A stretch of DNA of 64,000 nt from Luteimonas sp. BLCC-B24 (GCF_028550595.1 NZ_JAQQGN010000002.1:124001-188000), one strand, 5' to 3'; numbered from the stretch's first letter, positions 1-8,898 are shown. Numbers and translations are program-made. The notes: generated by a model not told the origin, from the sequence alone.

Positions 1-113
1 CCGAGGGTCATGATGCCGCGCTCGTTCCTGTGTGCCGTGGACAGCAGCACGACGGGACCGGGTTCGAGATAGCGGCGCGTGTGCGCGACGGGAACGGCGC
101 GGGTGCGGGGCAT
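1..113 (-). CDS. Flavin reductase family protein, N-terminal fragment (runs off window)
   Basis: Only the first 37 codons are inside the window; the gene continues leftward past position 1. The translation begins MPRTRAVPVAHTRRYL and goes on to EPGPVVLLSTAHRNERGIMTL. The 'GPVVLLST...NIMTL'-type start is typical of flavin reductase / DIM6-NTAB split-barrel proteins that bind FMN. A GGAGG ribosome site lies a few bases before the ATG. The fragment is too short to assign a substrate; other split-barrel FMN proteins remain possible. Confidence 0.6.
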   Translation of the reverse strand, partial: MPRTRAVPVAHTRRYLEPGPVVLLSTAHRNERGIMTL

Positions 114-180
114 GCGCAGCCTCCGGCGATGTGACGGCCCCCGATTAGTGCAAGCGCAGGGTGAACGCGCCGTCACCCGC

Positions 181-801
181 TCAGTCGAGCACGTGCACCT
201 CGTCGGCGATGCGACGGACATCGTCGAGCGTGTGGCTGACGTAGAGCATCGGCATCGCCAGGTCGTCGCGCACGCGCTGCAGATAGGGGATCAGCTCCTC
301 GCGCCTGGCTTGGTCGAGGGCCGACAGCGGTTCGTCGAGCAGCAAGAGGGCAGGTTGCGACAGCAGCGCGCGACCGATCGCAACACGTTGCGCCTCGCCG
401 CCGGAGAGATTGGCCGGGCGGCGCGCCAGCAACGGCGCGATGCCGAGCAGTTCGACCACCTGGTCGAAGGCGAACGCCTGCACCTCGCGCCGCGCATGGC
501 GCCCGTAGCCGAGGTTGCGGCGCACGTCGAGATGCGGGAACAGGCGCGCGTCCTGGAAGACGTAACCGATGCGGCGCCGGTGCGCGGGCAGGTCGATCCG
601 GCGCGCATCGTCGAACAGCACGCGATCGTCGACGACGATGCGCCCCGCGCGCGGTCGCAGCAGGCCGGCGATCGCATTGAGCACGCTGGTCTTGCCGGCC
701 CCCGACGGGCCCGCCAATGCGACCACGCGCGCGCTGGATTCGATCCGCACGCTGCGCGCGAAACGGCCGCGCTCGAGGCGGATGTCGATGCCGAGCGTCA
801 C
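181..801 (-). CDS. modC: Molybdate ABC transporter ATP-binding protein, short form
   Basis: This is the ATPase of a molybdate importer. It is 206 aa from a GTG start. The Walker A motif GPSGAGKT is at residues 31-38, the signature [16 protein letters not shown] and Walker [13 protein letters not shown] follow, and the switch histidine is in YVSHTLDD. The start overlaps the stop of the upstream permease by 4 bases (GTGA), indicating translational coupling. E. coli ModC is about 350 aa and carries a C-terminal molybdate-binding TOBE/Mop domain; this protein stops right after the ATPase core, so that domain is missing. The role follows from position behind the ModA-ModB gene. Confidence 0.88.
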   Translation of the reverse strand: MTLGIDIRLERGRFARSVRIESSARVVALAGPSGAGKTSVLNAIAGLLRPRAGRIVVDDRVLFDDARRIDLPAHRRRIGYVFQDARLFPHLDVRRNLGYGRHARREVQAFAFDQVVELLGIAPLLARRPANLSGGEAQRVAIGRALLSQPALLLLDEPLSALDQARREELIPYLQRVRDDLAMPMLYVSHTLDDVRRIADEVHVLD

Positions 802-2369
802 GGCACGCGCTCCTCGCCGCGCTGGCGGCGCACCAACCATTCCGACGCGAGCAGCGCCGCGAACGAGATCGCCACCGCCACCGCCGCCAGCCGCCAGATG
901 CCCGCTTCGCCGCCCGGCACCTGCATCAGCCCGTAGATCGCCGACGACATGGTGCGGGTTTCGTCCGGAATGCTGGAGACGAAGGTGATCGTGGCCCCGA
1001 ACTCGCCCAGCGCCTTGGCGAAGGCCAGCACCACGCCGGCCACCAGGCCCGGCCACGCCAGTGGCAGGGTGACCGTGAAGAACACGCGCAGCGGGCCCGC
1101 GCCGAGCGTCGCCGCGGCCTCTTCCAGGCGCCGGTCGACCTGTTCGATCGACAGCCGCACCGTGCGCACCAGCAACGGGAAGCCCATGATCGCGCTCGCC
1201 AGTGCCGCGCCCGTCCAGCGGAACGCGAAGCTGATGCCGAACGCCGCGTCGAGCCACGCGCCGACCGGCCCGTTGCCCCCGAGCAGCACCAGCAGCGCGT
1301 AGCCGACCACCACCGGCGGCAGCACCAGCGGCAGGTGCACCAGCGCATCGAGCAGCGCCTTGCCCGGAAAACGGCGACGCGCCAGCAGCCAGGCGACGGC
1401 GATGCCGGCCGGCAGGCTGCACAGCGCGGCGGCGACGGCGACTTTCAGGCTGAGCCGGATGGCCGACAGCTCTTCGGCGCGAAAGCCCCACACCGTGGTT
1501 GCGTCCGCCGCGTGGCCGGTGCTGGCATCACCCGCCGACCGCTGCGCGGCGGCGGGAGACGCCGCCGGACGCGCGGCGACCAGCGGCGCCAGGCCGTGGC
1601 CGCGGAAGATCGCGGCGGCCGTCCCGCCTTCGAGCCACTGCAGAAACGCATCGGCCTGCTGCGGCTGGCGACTGGCGCGCAGCCGCGCCACCGGATAGAC
1701 GATCGGCGGGTGGCTGCCGGGCGGAAACGTCGCCAGCACCCGCACCCGCGGCTCGGCGTGCGCATCGCTGGCGTAGACCACGCCGAGCGGCGCTTCACCG
1801 CGTGCGACCAGCGCCAGGGCCGCGCGCACACTGTCGGATTCGGCCACATGCGGGACGATCGCCGACCACTGCCCCAGGGCTTCGAACGCGGCCTTCGCGT
1901 ACTTTCCCGCCGGCACGCTGTCGGTCATCGCCAGTGACAGCCGGCCCTGGGCGCCGAGCAGGGGCCGCAGGTCGCGCTGCGCGTGGAGCGCGAACGGCTC
2001 CGCATCGCTCGACGCGGGCGCCACCAGCACCAGCGTGTTGCCGAGCAGGTCGCGCCGGGTGGCGGGCGCGAGCAGGTCGCGCGCCTGCAGCCAATCCATC
2101 CAGGCCTGGTCGGCCGATATGAAGACGTCGGCCGGGGCGCGCTGTCCGATCTGCCGCGCCAGCGCCGAACTCGCCGCATACGACACCTGCACCGCCCGGC
2201 CCGTCTCGCGGTGGTACTGCACCGCGGCCGCATCCATCGATTCCTTGAGGCTGGCGGCAGCAAACACCGAAACGGGCGACGCCGCCCGCGCGAGCACCGG
2301 CAGCAGGGCCAGCGCCAGCAACAGGCCGATGCCGGCGCCGATGCGGAGGCGGTGGTGGCACCGGGTCAC
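798..2369 (-). CDS. modAB: Molybdate ABC transporter: periplasmic binding protein fused to permease (ModA-ModB)
   Basis: One uninterrupted 523-aa frame carries two proteins that are usually separate. Residues 1 to about 25 are a signal peptide. About 28-250 are a ModA-type periplasmic binding protein ([42 protein letters not shown]). An Ala/Pro/Ser-rich linker follows. The last about 230 residues are a ModB-type permease with several membrane helices and the EAA loop [27 protein letters not shown] that docks the ATPase. The start is taken as GTG just before the signal peptide, 16 bases after the stop of the upstream gene; longer upstream frames are shadows. Fusion of a binding domain to the N-terminus of a permease is known in other importers such as GlnPQ. 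A sequencing frameshift joining two genes is unlikely because both halves are complete, but cannot be excluded. Confidence 0.85.
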   Translation of the reverse strand: MTRCHHRLRIGAGIGLLLALALLPVLARAASPVSVFAAASLKESMDAAAVQYHRETGRAVQVSYAASSALARQIGQRAPADVFISADQAWMDWLQARDLLAPATRRDLLGNTLVLVAPASSDAEPFALHAQRDLRPLLGAQGRLSLAMTDSVPAGKYAKAAFEALGQWSAIVPHVAESDSVRAALALVARGEAPLGVVYASDAHAEPRVRVLATFPPGSHPPIVYPVARLRASRQPQQADAFLQWLEGGTAAAIFRGHGLAPLVAARPAASPAAAQRSAGDASTGHAADATTVWGFRAEELSAIRLSLKVAVAAALCSLPAGIAVAWLLARRRFPGKALLDALVHLPLVLPPVVVGYALLVLLGGNGPVGAWLDAAFGISFAFRWTGAALASAIMGFPLLVRTVRLSIEQVDRRLEEAAATLGAGPLRVFFTVTLPLAWPGLVAGVVLAFAKALGEFGATITFVSSIPDETRTMSSAIYGLMQVPGGEAGIWRLAAVAVAISFAALLASEWLVRRQRGEERVP

Positions 2370-2385
2370 GGCACAGCGCCCCGCA

Positions 2386-2892
2386 TCACGGCGCGGCGAC
2401 GACGGTGATCGCGTCGATCCGATACAGGCTGCGGGCCGGCCGGGTATCGCCCACGACCAGCAGGCGCAACGGGCCGTCGTCGTCGAGCGGCGCGCCGTCG
2501 CAGCGGTCGAGCAGATAGACCGGGCGATTGCCGAGCGTGGGGTCGAGTTCGCCGAGCGAGAACACGACCCGATCGCCAGTGCGGGCCGTGACCAGGACGT
2601 AGCGATCCAGATGCACGGCGTCCAGCGGCGCGTCGGGCATCGCGCCGCTGGCCTGCAGCAGCGCGGACAGCGCCACGCCCTCGCACTGCAGGGTCCGGCC
2701 GTCCCCCGGCGCCGGTACCGGGTGCCGCTGCAGCGTGGCCCGCGAGGGCGCATCGAGCGGCACGCTGATCGGCGAGGGCGCGCGGCCGGGTACGGACGCC
2801 CGCTGGTGGCCCGCAGGATCGTAGGCGCAGGCGGTATCCGCCAGCAGGCTCATCGCCAGGGCGGCGGCAATCGAGACGACAGCAGCGCGCAT
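2386..2892 (-). CDS. Secreted molybdopterin-oxidoreductase-like protein
   Basis: A 168-aa protein with a clear signal peptide ([23 protein letters not shown]). The rest resembles the small stand-alone proteins related to the molybdopterin-binding fold of sulfite oxidases: [24 protein letters not shown] and a C-terminal [22 protein letters not shown]. It sits directly upstream of the molybdate transporter on the same strand, which supports a link to molybdenum use in the periplasm. The one cysteine in the mature body near ERTLQC..., in the region where sulfite oxidases ligate molybdenum, is suggestive only. Catalytic activity cannot be judged from the sequence. Confidence 0.6.
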   Translation of the reverse strand: MRAAVVSIAAALAMSLLADTACAYDPAGHQRASVPGRAPSPISVPLDAPSRATLQRHPVPAPGDGRTLQCEGVALSALLQASGAMPDAPLDAVHLDRYVLVTARTGDRVVFSLGELDPTLGNRPVYLLDRCDGAPLDDDGPLRLLVVGDTRPARSLYRIDAITVVAAP

Positions 2893-3119
2893 CGGCGTGT
2901 CCGCACTATTTCGGGGGCTTCGAGCATAGCCACGCCCCGTCGACGCAACAACGATGCAGCGCCGACGCGGCGGTCCAGCCGCGGTTACGGCGACCTCACA
3001 AGACCAGGCGGCGGCGCACGTGGTGTGCGGGCGTCGTCGGACGCGGATGTCGCGCCACCCTCGTCCGCAACACCGCGACCGGCCGAGGGCTGCGCGCCAA
3101 GGGTGACCGCGGGTGGCGA

Positions 3120-3923
3120 TCAGCGCCCGAGCGTTGCGTTCAACAGCGCGCCCAGACGGGCGCCGGCATCGCGGAGCTGTTGTTCGACCTGCGGAAGATG
3201 CGCCTGCACGTACGCCTCGTCGATCCTCGCGCGCGGCGGATACACGCCCGGCGAGACCGCGATGCGGCACGAGGCCTGCACCCAGGCGACGGCCGGCACC
3301 GGCAGAACGGGCGTGCGCTCGCGCGTCGGCGCGCGCTGCTGAAGGCGCGCCAGCCAGGCGTCGCCGGACAGCCGTGCGCTGTTGAGCATCCCGCTGTCCC
3401 AGAACGAATGCAGATTCGTGCCACGGCCGCGGAAGTTGATCTGGTGTGTGTTGCCGCCCCGGTCGTGCCCGTATCCGGCATGCATGGGCTGGTGCGCGTC
3501 ACCGACGAAATGCACGACGAACTTCAGTGCCTGCGCCCGCTCGGCGCGGGGACGGCTGCGGTCGGCGAGAATCGCGGTCTGCGTCTTCAGGGCTTCCACC
3601 ACGCAGTCGCCGTTGGGACAGTCGCGACGCGCGCTGTAGCGGCAGTTGGACTCGCCGATGTTGACGTAATGCCACTTCGCCGAGCGGCGCCCGAGATCGG
3701 GATCGGACTCGCGCAGTTCGTCGGCCCATGACGCCACGCCCGCGAGCGTGGGGTCCGGTTCACCGGCCAGCAGCCGGTCCACCTCTGCACGTGCGGCAGG
3801 CGTGAGGTCGGCGTCCGCCAGTTGCGCGACCAGACGATGTCCGGCCTTGCCCCAGGCGAAGGCGGAAGACGGAAGAGCCAAGACGGCCAGCAGGCCGCCG
3901 CAGAAGAGGATTCGACGCAGCAT
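3120..3923 (-). CDS. S1/P1 nuclease family protein
   Basis: A 267-aa secreted zinc-dependent nuclease. After a signal peptide ending ...SSAFA the mature protein starts with WGKAGH; a mature N-terminal Trp is a family hallmark because its amino group ligates zinc. Further zinc-ligand motifs are visible: ASWADE, KWHYVNI, LKFVVHFVGDAHQPMHAG, GGNTHQINF and NLHSFWDSGML. Length matches the family (about 250-300 aa). It probably degrades single-stranded nucleic acid outside the cytoplasm. It is the last core-like gene before the secretion island. Confidence 0.9.
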   Translation of the reverse strand: MLRRILFCGGLLAVLALPSSAFAWGKAGHRLVAQLADADLTPAARAEVDRLLAGEPDPTLAGVASWADELRESDPDLGRRSAKWHYVNIGESNCRYSARRDCPNGDCVVEALKTQTAILADRSRPRAERAQALKFVVHFVGDAHQPMHAGYGHDRGGNTHQINFRGRGTNLHSFWDSGMLNSARLSGDAWLARLQQRAPTRERTPVLPVPAVAWVQASCRIAVSPGVYPPRARIDEAYVQAHLPQVEQQLRDAGARLGALLNATLGR

Positions 3924-4184
3924 GCGCGGAGTTTAACCACCTGGAGGCGCGGCGGCCGGATGCGCCCGCGCTTCTGTGCATCGGACGCACGATCTTGTAC
4001 GGACGGGGCCTTCGGCTGTGCCGATTCGGGCGGTTTCACGCGAAGATGCGTGCGCGAGACGCCCGGCTGCCGCTCGGACAGCACTGCCGCCCGTTCCGCG
4101 ATGCTCGTCCGCGCGTGCAGGACACCGTCGATCGGCACGACTGCGTCGTGCGCCCGCAGCGCCAACGGCGCGACCGGCACGCTC

Positions 4185-4330
4185 GGCGCAGCCCCCTTTG
4201 ACGTAGCTGTCCAAGTAGTCGCGGATCTTTTCGCTCAGCACCGGGTCGGTGACGCGTTCGTTGAGCGCGATTTCTCTGTCGGGCCCCATTGCCGTCAGTT
4301 CCTGGGCAGCGTGCTCATCCCGCAAGCGAC
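4185..4330 (-). pseudogene. Remnant of a second virD4 3' end
   Basis: The minus strand encodes QELTAMGPDREIALNE, then DPVLSEKIRDYLDSYVKGG. This parallels the C-terminal part of the intact VirD4 nearby (QELKAMGPEKEIVLYE ... HPVLCKKIRYYKDSYFTKR). The DNA also aligns directly with about 6150-6300. One base is missing next to the QEL codons relative to virD4, so the copy is frameshifted, and the rest of virD4 is absent. The remnant differs too much from the local virD4 to be a fresh duplication; it more likely came from a related allele in another copy of the island. It lies just downstream of a truncated effector start on the same strand. Confidence 0.75.
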
Positions 4331-4342
4331 CGGCATTGATCA

Positions 4343-4690
4343 TCAGTCCGGTGACACATGCCGGCCCACTGGTGGCGTTTCTGCCGAGATAGTGGAGGTA
4401 AATGCGCCCTCCAACGGAAAACCCTCTCTCCGGCTGTGGTCGCCGGAAGCCCCAAACCCTTCTGAGGCCACCTTCGATGTACCACCGGGCCGGGTCGCCA
4501 GCGCCGCGGACTGCGCATAGGCGTTGGCGACCTGTCCGGGCACGTTGTCGTTTCGGACGACGCCAAGCGCAAGGAGGCCGTAGCCATCGTTGCCTGGCTT
4601 CTGCGCGAGGTAATTCCAGTAGAGCTCGCGATTGCCGTTCTCGGCGTAAAAGCTGAGGATCTCAACGTCCTTGTTGTTCAAGCCGCTCAC
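4343..4690 (-). pseudogene. Truncated T4SS effector, N-terminal domain only
   Basis: A GTG start 3 bases after the stop of the upstream lipoprotein gene opens a 115-aa frame. Residues 1 to about 63 look like a real conserved domain (MSGLNNKDVEILSFYAEN, RELYWNYLAQKPGNDGYG, LALGVVRNDNVPGQVANAYA). As far as I recall this resembles the N-terminus of uncharacterised effectors of Xanthomonadales T4SSs; that is memory, not a search. After about residue 65 (below position 4500) the translation turns into low-quality sequence and stops, and the next recognisable homology is the virD4 remnant. I read it as an effector whose C-terminal toxin and secretion parts were lost by recombination. Confidence 0.6.
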
Positions 4691-4693
4691 GCG

Positions 4694-5725
4694 CTATCTC
4701 TTTTGCTCAAGAACCGGTTGGGCGAAAGATCGCTTCGATGCGCTGTTCAATCCGGCGCCAGTCCGGCAAAACGCCCGCGCGTAGCTCATCTCGACAACGA
4801 TCCCAAGCGTCGGCAGCGCGAATTGGTGGTCGCAGGCAGCTCTGCGCTGCACCGCGGGATCATCCTCGACGACCGGACCCTCGATCACTAGCCCGTCCGG
4901 GAGCTCCCGGTTGTCGCACTTGATGACGCTGAGGGGGTCGCCGCCCGGTCCGCGCCAGATGCACCAGTCCTTTGAGAGCTGCACCGTGTTCTCGCGGCTG
5001 TGCACCCGCGCGTTGCCCGGATGACGATTACGCAGGTAGCGCTCGACCGCATCCAGATCCGCGTAGTAGGGAACAAGTCCGTCGTGCACAGCGTCGCCTT
5101 GCAGCCGCATCGCGAGATTCTCGAGCGGATTGGCACGCTGCGCCGGGCTCTCTGGGTCGAGTGGGAGCAAGGTGCGCTGCATGGCTGCCGGGACCGTGAT
5201 GCGCTCGGGATCCAGATACCGAGCAGTGATCGAGATCGCCCGCATGGAGGCGTCTTTGTCGTTTGCGAAGTTGAAGCCTTGAGGTAGTGGCTCCAAGCAG
5301 GGCCATTGAATGCTGAGGTTAACGACGGCCTCAGTGGGCGCTGCGCTCGGCGCGTTCTGGAAGTAGAAGAAGTTGCGACGGAGGGAAAAGGTGTTGGGTC
5401 CAAGCCGGAAAGACACAGGCTGCGCGCTGGCCTGGCGCGCCTGGTGCTCGGAATCGATCGCAATGTTCTGATCGGCAATGAGGCGGTCGACGATCTGCTC
5501 GACGGCCACGTCTTCTCGCGCAAGCGCTTGGATCTGCTCGGCGGAAAGCGTGATGGGCGGACAACGATGCTCGGCGCCAACATGCTGCTGCTCGGGCTCG
5601 ATCGTTTGTATGGTCAGTCTCCCGGATTCAGTCTGCGCTGCGGCGCAGGCAACAAGAAGCGCGCACGGCGCTGCCAAGGCCCCGGTGGCAAAGGCACACG
5701 ATCGCAGTAGACGGTAGACAGTCAT
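4694..5725 (-). CDS. Lipoprotein, likely immunity protein of the truncated effector
   Basis: A 343-aa protein with a lipoprotein signal peptide: the lipobox LVAC places the acylated cysteine at residue 27. The body has no recognised domain. It contains aromatic-rich stretches (FRLGPNTFSLRRNFFYFQNAP) and conserved-looking cysteines (HRCPP, WPCLEPL, DWCIWRG, IKCDNRE, RRAACDHQ). The effector remnant starts immediately after it on the same strand. Lipoprotein-then-effector is also the order of both intact pairs at the other end of the island, so a periplasmic immunity role is likely. The gene appears intact although its effector is broken; an orphan immunity gene can still protect against neighbours that carry the toxin. 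Confidence 0.6.
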   Translation of the reverse strand: MTVYRLLRSCAFATGALAAPCALLVACAAAQTESGRLTIQTIEPEQQHVGAEHRCPPITLSAEQIQALAREDVAVEQIVDRLIADQNIAIDSEHQARQASAQPVSFRLGPNTFSLRRNFFYFQNAPSAAPTEAVVNLSIQWPCLEPLPQGFNFANDKDASMRAISITARYLDPERITVPAAMQRTLLPLDPESPAQRANPLENLAMRLQGDAVHDGLVPYYADLDAVERYLRNRHPGNARVHSRENTVQLSKDWCIWRGPGGDPLSVIKCDNRELPDGLVIEGPVVEDDPAVQRRAACDHQFALPTLGIVVEMSYARAFCRTGAGLNSASKRSFAQPVLEQKR

Positions 5726-5902
5726 CGCCGAGTCGCGCTCTCACCGCCGATATCAGCAGCCCTAAGCGCAGCATCCGCCAGAAAACTCGGGAGAAAAGGG
5801 GAGCATGAAATCGGTGCGTTGCGATGCTTGCGCGCCGAATTCGGCGCGTCGCCCAGCTTTAGTGAGTTTTCAAGGAATGCCTGAAGATCAAGCGGCGCGT
5901 TT

Positions 5903-7762
5903 TCATAGGCCGCTCCCAGGGGCCGACGTGCTTGCATGGGGCGTAGCGTAATGGGCCGGCCCGCCCTCCGAAGCCATCGCGTTATCGGAGCGAGCAGAGT
6001 CCTGGGCCGGGTTTGGCGAGGTACCGGCTGCGAGCATGGCGAGCGTGGACGCAGAGACCGCCCCGCCGCTTGCTGACAGTCGCCTCTCGTGCGCGTTCAG
6101 ACGCAGCTCCTTGACTTCGACTGCTGGCAGCAGCCGTTTGGTGAAATAGCTGTCCTTGTAGTAGCGGATCTTCTTGCAGAGCACCGGGTGCGCGAGTCCC
6201 TCGTAGAGCACGATTTCCTTCTCGGGCCCCATTGCCTTCAGTTCCTGCGGCAGCATCAGTGCCCGCTTCTCCAGGATCTCGTTATCCGACACCGAGCGCC
6301 CCTGTCCGTGTGAACGGGTACGCGCGCGGCGGCGCACGGTGGTGTAACCCAGCATCTCCGAATAGTCATTCGCGTCCTGCTGCTCGCGCGGCGCGTAGAT
6401 GATCTGGAGGGCATGGTTGGTGATGATCGTGCGCGAGAGTTCCTTGCCGTAGACCGCGTCCAGCTGGGCCATCGACTGGATGATCGGCAGCAGGCGCATG
6501 TTGTATCCGGCCATGTACGCGACAGCCTTGGCGATGATGTCGACCCGGCCGATCGAGGTGAACTCGTCCATCAGTAACAGGCATTGGTGTTTGAGCGTCT
6601 TGTCGTTCTGCGGCAGCACCTTGGTGTTGACGTTGATCAGCTGGCTGAAGAACAGATTCACGATCAGCCGGCTCTCGGCCAGCTTGTTGGGCTGGATGCC
6701 GACGTAGATGGTCATGCGCTTGCGGCGCACGTCGTCGAGGCGGAAGTCGTCGCCACTGGTCGCGGCGTCAAGAACAGGGTTGAGAAACGCGTTGAGTGGT
6801 TCGCGAAAGGTGCCGATGATCGAGGCGAAGGTGACGTCGGCCTGGGAGAGCAGACCCGCGAACGCCGTTCGCGCCTGCGCACTCAGGAAGTGTGCTTCGG
6901 AGAGCTTCTGGATGTAGGGTTTGAGTTCCGTGCCATCGCCTGAGGCAAGGCGCAGAACTTCACCAAGCGTCGGCGGGGGCGCCACCGGGATCGCTTCTGC
7001 TTGCTCGAAGAGATAAAGCGTGAAGCCGAGGAAGGCGTTGCGCGCCTGACTCGTCCAGAACTTGTCCTTGTCGTCTCCGTCCGGATAGAGCATGGCTGCA
7101 ATGGCTTGCAGGTCCGAGACGCGAAACGACGGATCGGTGGATACGTAGGTCAGCGGGTTCCAGCGATGCGAACGCCGATCCTCTGCGAAAGGATTGAACA
7201 GATAGATCTCGTGACCGATCGAGCGGCGCCAGCCCGAGGTCAGGTCGAAGTTCTCCTGCTTGATGTCCAAGACGACGGCCGACTCTTTGTAGTCGAGCAG
7301 GTTGGGAATCACGACGCCAACGCCCTTGCCTGATCGTGTGGGAGCCGCAAGGATCACGAACTGCTGGCCTGCCAAGCGAAGCAGCTTTCCGTTCTGCTGG
7401 CCGACCACGATGCCGTCGTCTTTCTGCTTCAAGAAGCCCGTAGTGGCAAGATCCAGCATGCCCGCGAAGCGTGCTCGGCCATGGATGTTCCGATCACTGC
7501 GAAGCTTGTAAAGCATCACCATCAAGGACGCCCACACCAGGAGCATCGGGCCTGTACCGAGCCCGCCACCCAGCCAGATGCGCCAGGCGTAGGGTTGTAC
7601 TTGCGGATGATTGATGTTCTTGACGTACTGGACGTAGGTGCCGATCCACAGGAGGCCGGTGTCCAGTCCGAGGAATATCAGCGTGAGATAGCCAGAGAGA
7701 TACGCAGCTGCAACGCCAAGCAGCAGGGTGAGCACAAGCGCCGTAACGATTCGATAGTTCAA
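5903..7762 (-). CDS. virD4: Type IV coupling protein VirD4
   Basis: The ATPase that recruits substrates to the T4SS. From a TTG start (residues LNYRIVTALV...) preceded by GAAGGA, the protein is 619 aa; an upstream in-frame ATG would add 63 residues that overlap the next gene and look non-coding. Two membrane helices span roughly residues 5-30 and 60-85. Walker A APTRSGKG is near residues 140-147, Walker B is LLLMDEFTSIG, and IVNLFFSQLINVNTKVLPQ and YAPREQQDANDYSEMLG are family motifs. A complete coupling protein with no relaxase beside it fits protein secretion into other bacteria. The virD4-like remnant at the island edge derives from the same family. Confidence 0.95.
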   Translation of the reverse strand: MNYRIVTALVLTLLLGVAAAYLSGYLTLIFLGLDTGLLWIGTYVQYVKNINHPQVQPYAWRIWLGGGLGTGPMLLVWASLMVMLYKLRSDRNIHGRARFAGMLDLATTGFLKQKDDGIVVGQQNGKLLRLAGQQFVILAAPTRSGKGVGVVIPNLLDYKESAVVLDIKQENFDLTSGWRRSIGHEIYLFNPFAEDRRSHRWNPLTYVSTDPSFRVSDLQAIAAMLYPDGDDKDKFWTSQARNAFLGFTLYLFEQAEAIPVAPPPTLGEVLRLASGDGTELKPYIQKLSEAHFLSAQARTAFAGLLSQADVTFASIIGTFREPLNAFLNPVLDAATSGDDFRLDDVRRKRMTIYVGIQPNKLAESRLIVNLFFSQLINVNTKVLPQNDKTLKHQCLLLMDEFTSIGRVDIIAKAVAYMAGYNMRLLPIIQSMAQLDAVYGKELSRTIITNHALQIIYAPREQQDANDYSEMLGYTTVRRRARTRSHGQGRSVSDNEILEKRALMLPQELKAMGPEKEIVLYEGLAHPVLCKKIRYYKDSYFTKRLLPAVEVKELRLNAHERRLSASGGAVSASTLAMLAAGTSPNPAQDSARSDNAMASEGGPAHYATPHASTSAPGSGL

Positions 7763-7823
7763 GGCGATTCCTTCGACTGGGAGCACTGGAAGCGATCCGT
7801 GGACAGCGACGCGGGCGCGCGGA

Positions 7824-8405
7824 TCAGGGCGCAGCAGGCCCGCGCGGGGCTGACGCGTCGACCAGGATGTAGTCGTCATTTTTTGTCCAACGTGCTTGGC
7901 CCTCCGCAAGCTTGATGCAGGGCGTGCCGTCGCAGGATGTAATCGCCACATGCGCGAGCGCTTCTAGAACCTGCGCGTCGACGTTCGCCCGCTCGGCGCG
8001 CTTCAGATTGTTGGATGCCACATAGGCGGTCGCGCCGATGGTGCAAAACGATGCGATCGCCAGAGCGCCAAGCGTCCCGAGACCGAGCATGCGCATGCGT
8101 CCCGAGACCATTGCCCGCTCACGCTGGAGCTGCTCTGCAATCGTGCGCAGGCGATCACCCGATTGGCCGACGGCTGCAACCGCTTCGGAAATCTCCGGGA
8201 CCAGCGCTTCTCTGACTGCGGCTCGGGCGGCATGCACCAGTTCCTGCTTGCCGGCTACAACTCGCTGCGACACGTCGTCGGCTACTCGGCGAAGGTCGGC
8301 GGCCGCCGACTGCTGCGCCGCGGCGGCTTTGTCGCATTGCTGGGTCAAATGGCCCGCAAGTAGTGCCGCATTCGAAACAAAATCTTCCATCGTGGATCTA
8401 TCCAC
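7824..8405 (-). CDS. Coiled-coil membrane protein encoded ahead of virD4
   Basis: About 193 aa. The N-terminal half is rich in Ala, Gln and charged residues and should form a coiled coil (DKAAAAQQSAAADLRRVADD, RLRTIAEQLQRERAM). One membrane helix follows (MLGLGTLGALAIASFCTIGA), then a short tail with a CDGTPC pair. The arrangement recalls the small MobB/relaxation-type accessory proteins of mobilisation regions, but I cannot name it. Start choice: GTG, with GGAAGG six bases upstream, is preferred; an ATG 15 bases further in and a TTG 18 bases further out are alternatives. It is co-directional with virD4 and probably the first gene of that operon. Confidence 0.6.
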   Translation of the reverse strand: MDRSTMEDFVSNAALLAGHLTQQCDKAAAAQQSAAADLRRVADDVSQRVVAGKQELVHAARAAVREALVPEISEAVAAVGQSGDRLRTIAEQLQRERAMVSGRMRMLGLGTLGALAIASFCTIGATAYVASNNLKRAERANVDAQVLEALAHVAITSCDGTPCIKLAEGQARWTKNDDYILVDASAPRGPAAP

Positions 8406-8694
8406 ACCATGCCTTCCTTGCAAGTGTCTCCCCGGCGTCAGCGCATACTGCCAGACACTTGGCAGCTCCGTTGAAAAATCGGCGAATATGAATAGGTTAT
8501 CTCGACTCTGCGCTTTGGGGCCGTCAAATCTGCGCAGATCGTTGTCGCGATAAATAGCGGGCCGCTAACGTGTCTTCCGTCACATTGGGCGCGTAAGAAG
8601 ATTTTTCTGACACGCCATTGCAAGAAATAGCGGCGTCAGATGAGGCGCGGAATCACCTATTAATTTTCTCCTGGAATACAGGTGCTTCAAATGC

Positions 8695-8722
8695 TTGACG
8701 CTTTGTCGGTCGCACAGATAAG
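8695..8722 (+). promoter_or_regulatory. Candidate promoter of the virB operon
   Basis: TTGACG (8695-8700) followed after 16 bases by GATAAG (8717-8722) gives a sigma70-like pair facing virB7, about 270 bp upstream of it. It is the best such pair I see on this strand, but a long leader would follow, so a nearer promoter is possible. Confidence 0.35.
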
Positions 8723-8824
8723 GTCCGGCGCAGGGGTTTCGGCACGTCCGCTCGTTTCGACGTCGCGGAGCTAAGGAGTTTTACTGAGAGGGAGTTCTGA
8801 AGGGGCGATTTGGAAGGCGCAGGC

Positions 8825-8898
8825 GTGTTCACACTTTCGGAATTCTCGTGTGAACGACAGTGCCGCATTAATTCTGAATCGGTTTTCTATGTGAACAC
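8825..8898. promoter_or_regulatory. Cluster of GTGTTCAC / GTGAACAC motifs, candidate operator
   Basis: Three related motifs are spaced between the candidate promoter and virB7: GTGTTCACAC at 8825-8834, its reverse complement in partial form GTGTGAAC at 8848-8855, and TGTGAACAC at 8890-8898. The first and second form an inverted pair with a 13-base gap. Such an array is typical of a repressor or activator binding region. The regulator is unknown; no regulator gene lies within the island. Confidence 0.45.

Noticed and set aside
181-1491. A 436-codon frame starting far upstream of modC
   Set aside because: Its first about 230 codons are an off-frame reading of the permease; the ATPase begins at the GTG that overlaps the permease stop.
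3822-4520. Plus-strand open frame across the island border
   Set aside because: It runs antisense through three unrelated minus-strand pieces (nuclease start, virD4 remnant, effector remnant), so it cannot be one gene.
5722-5937. 71-aa open frame between the lipoprotein and virD4
   Set aside because: It overlaps the virD4 end, has no ribosome site and no protein-like features.
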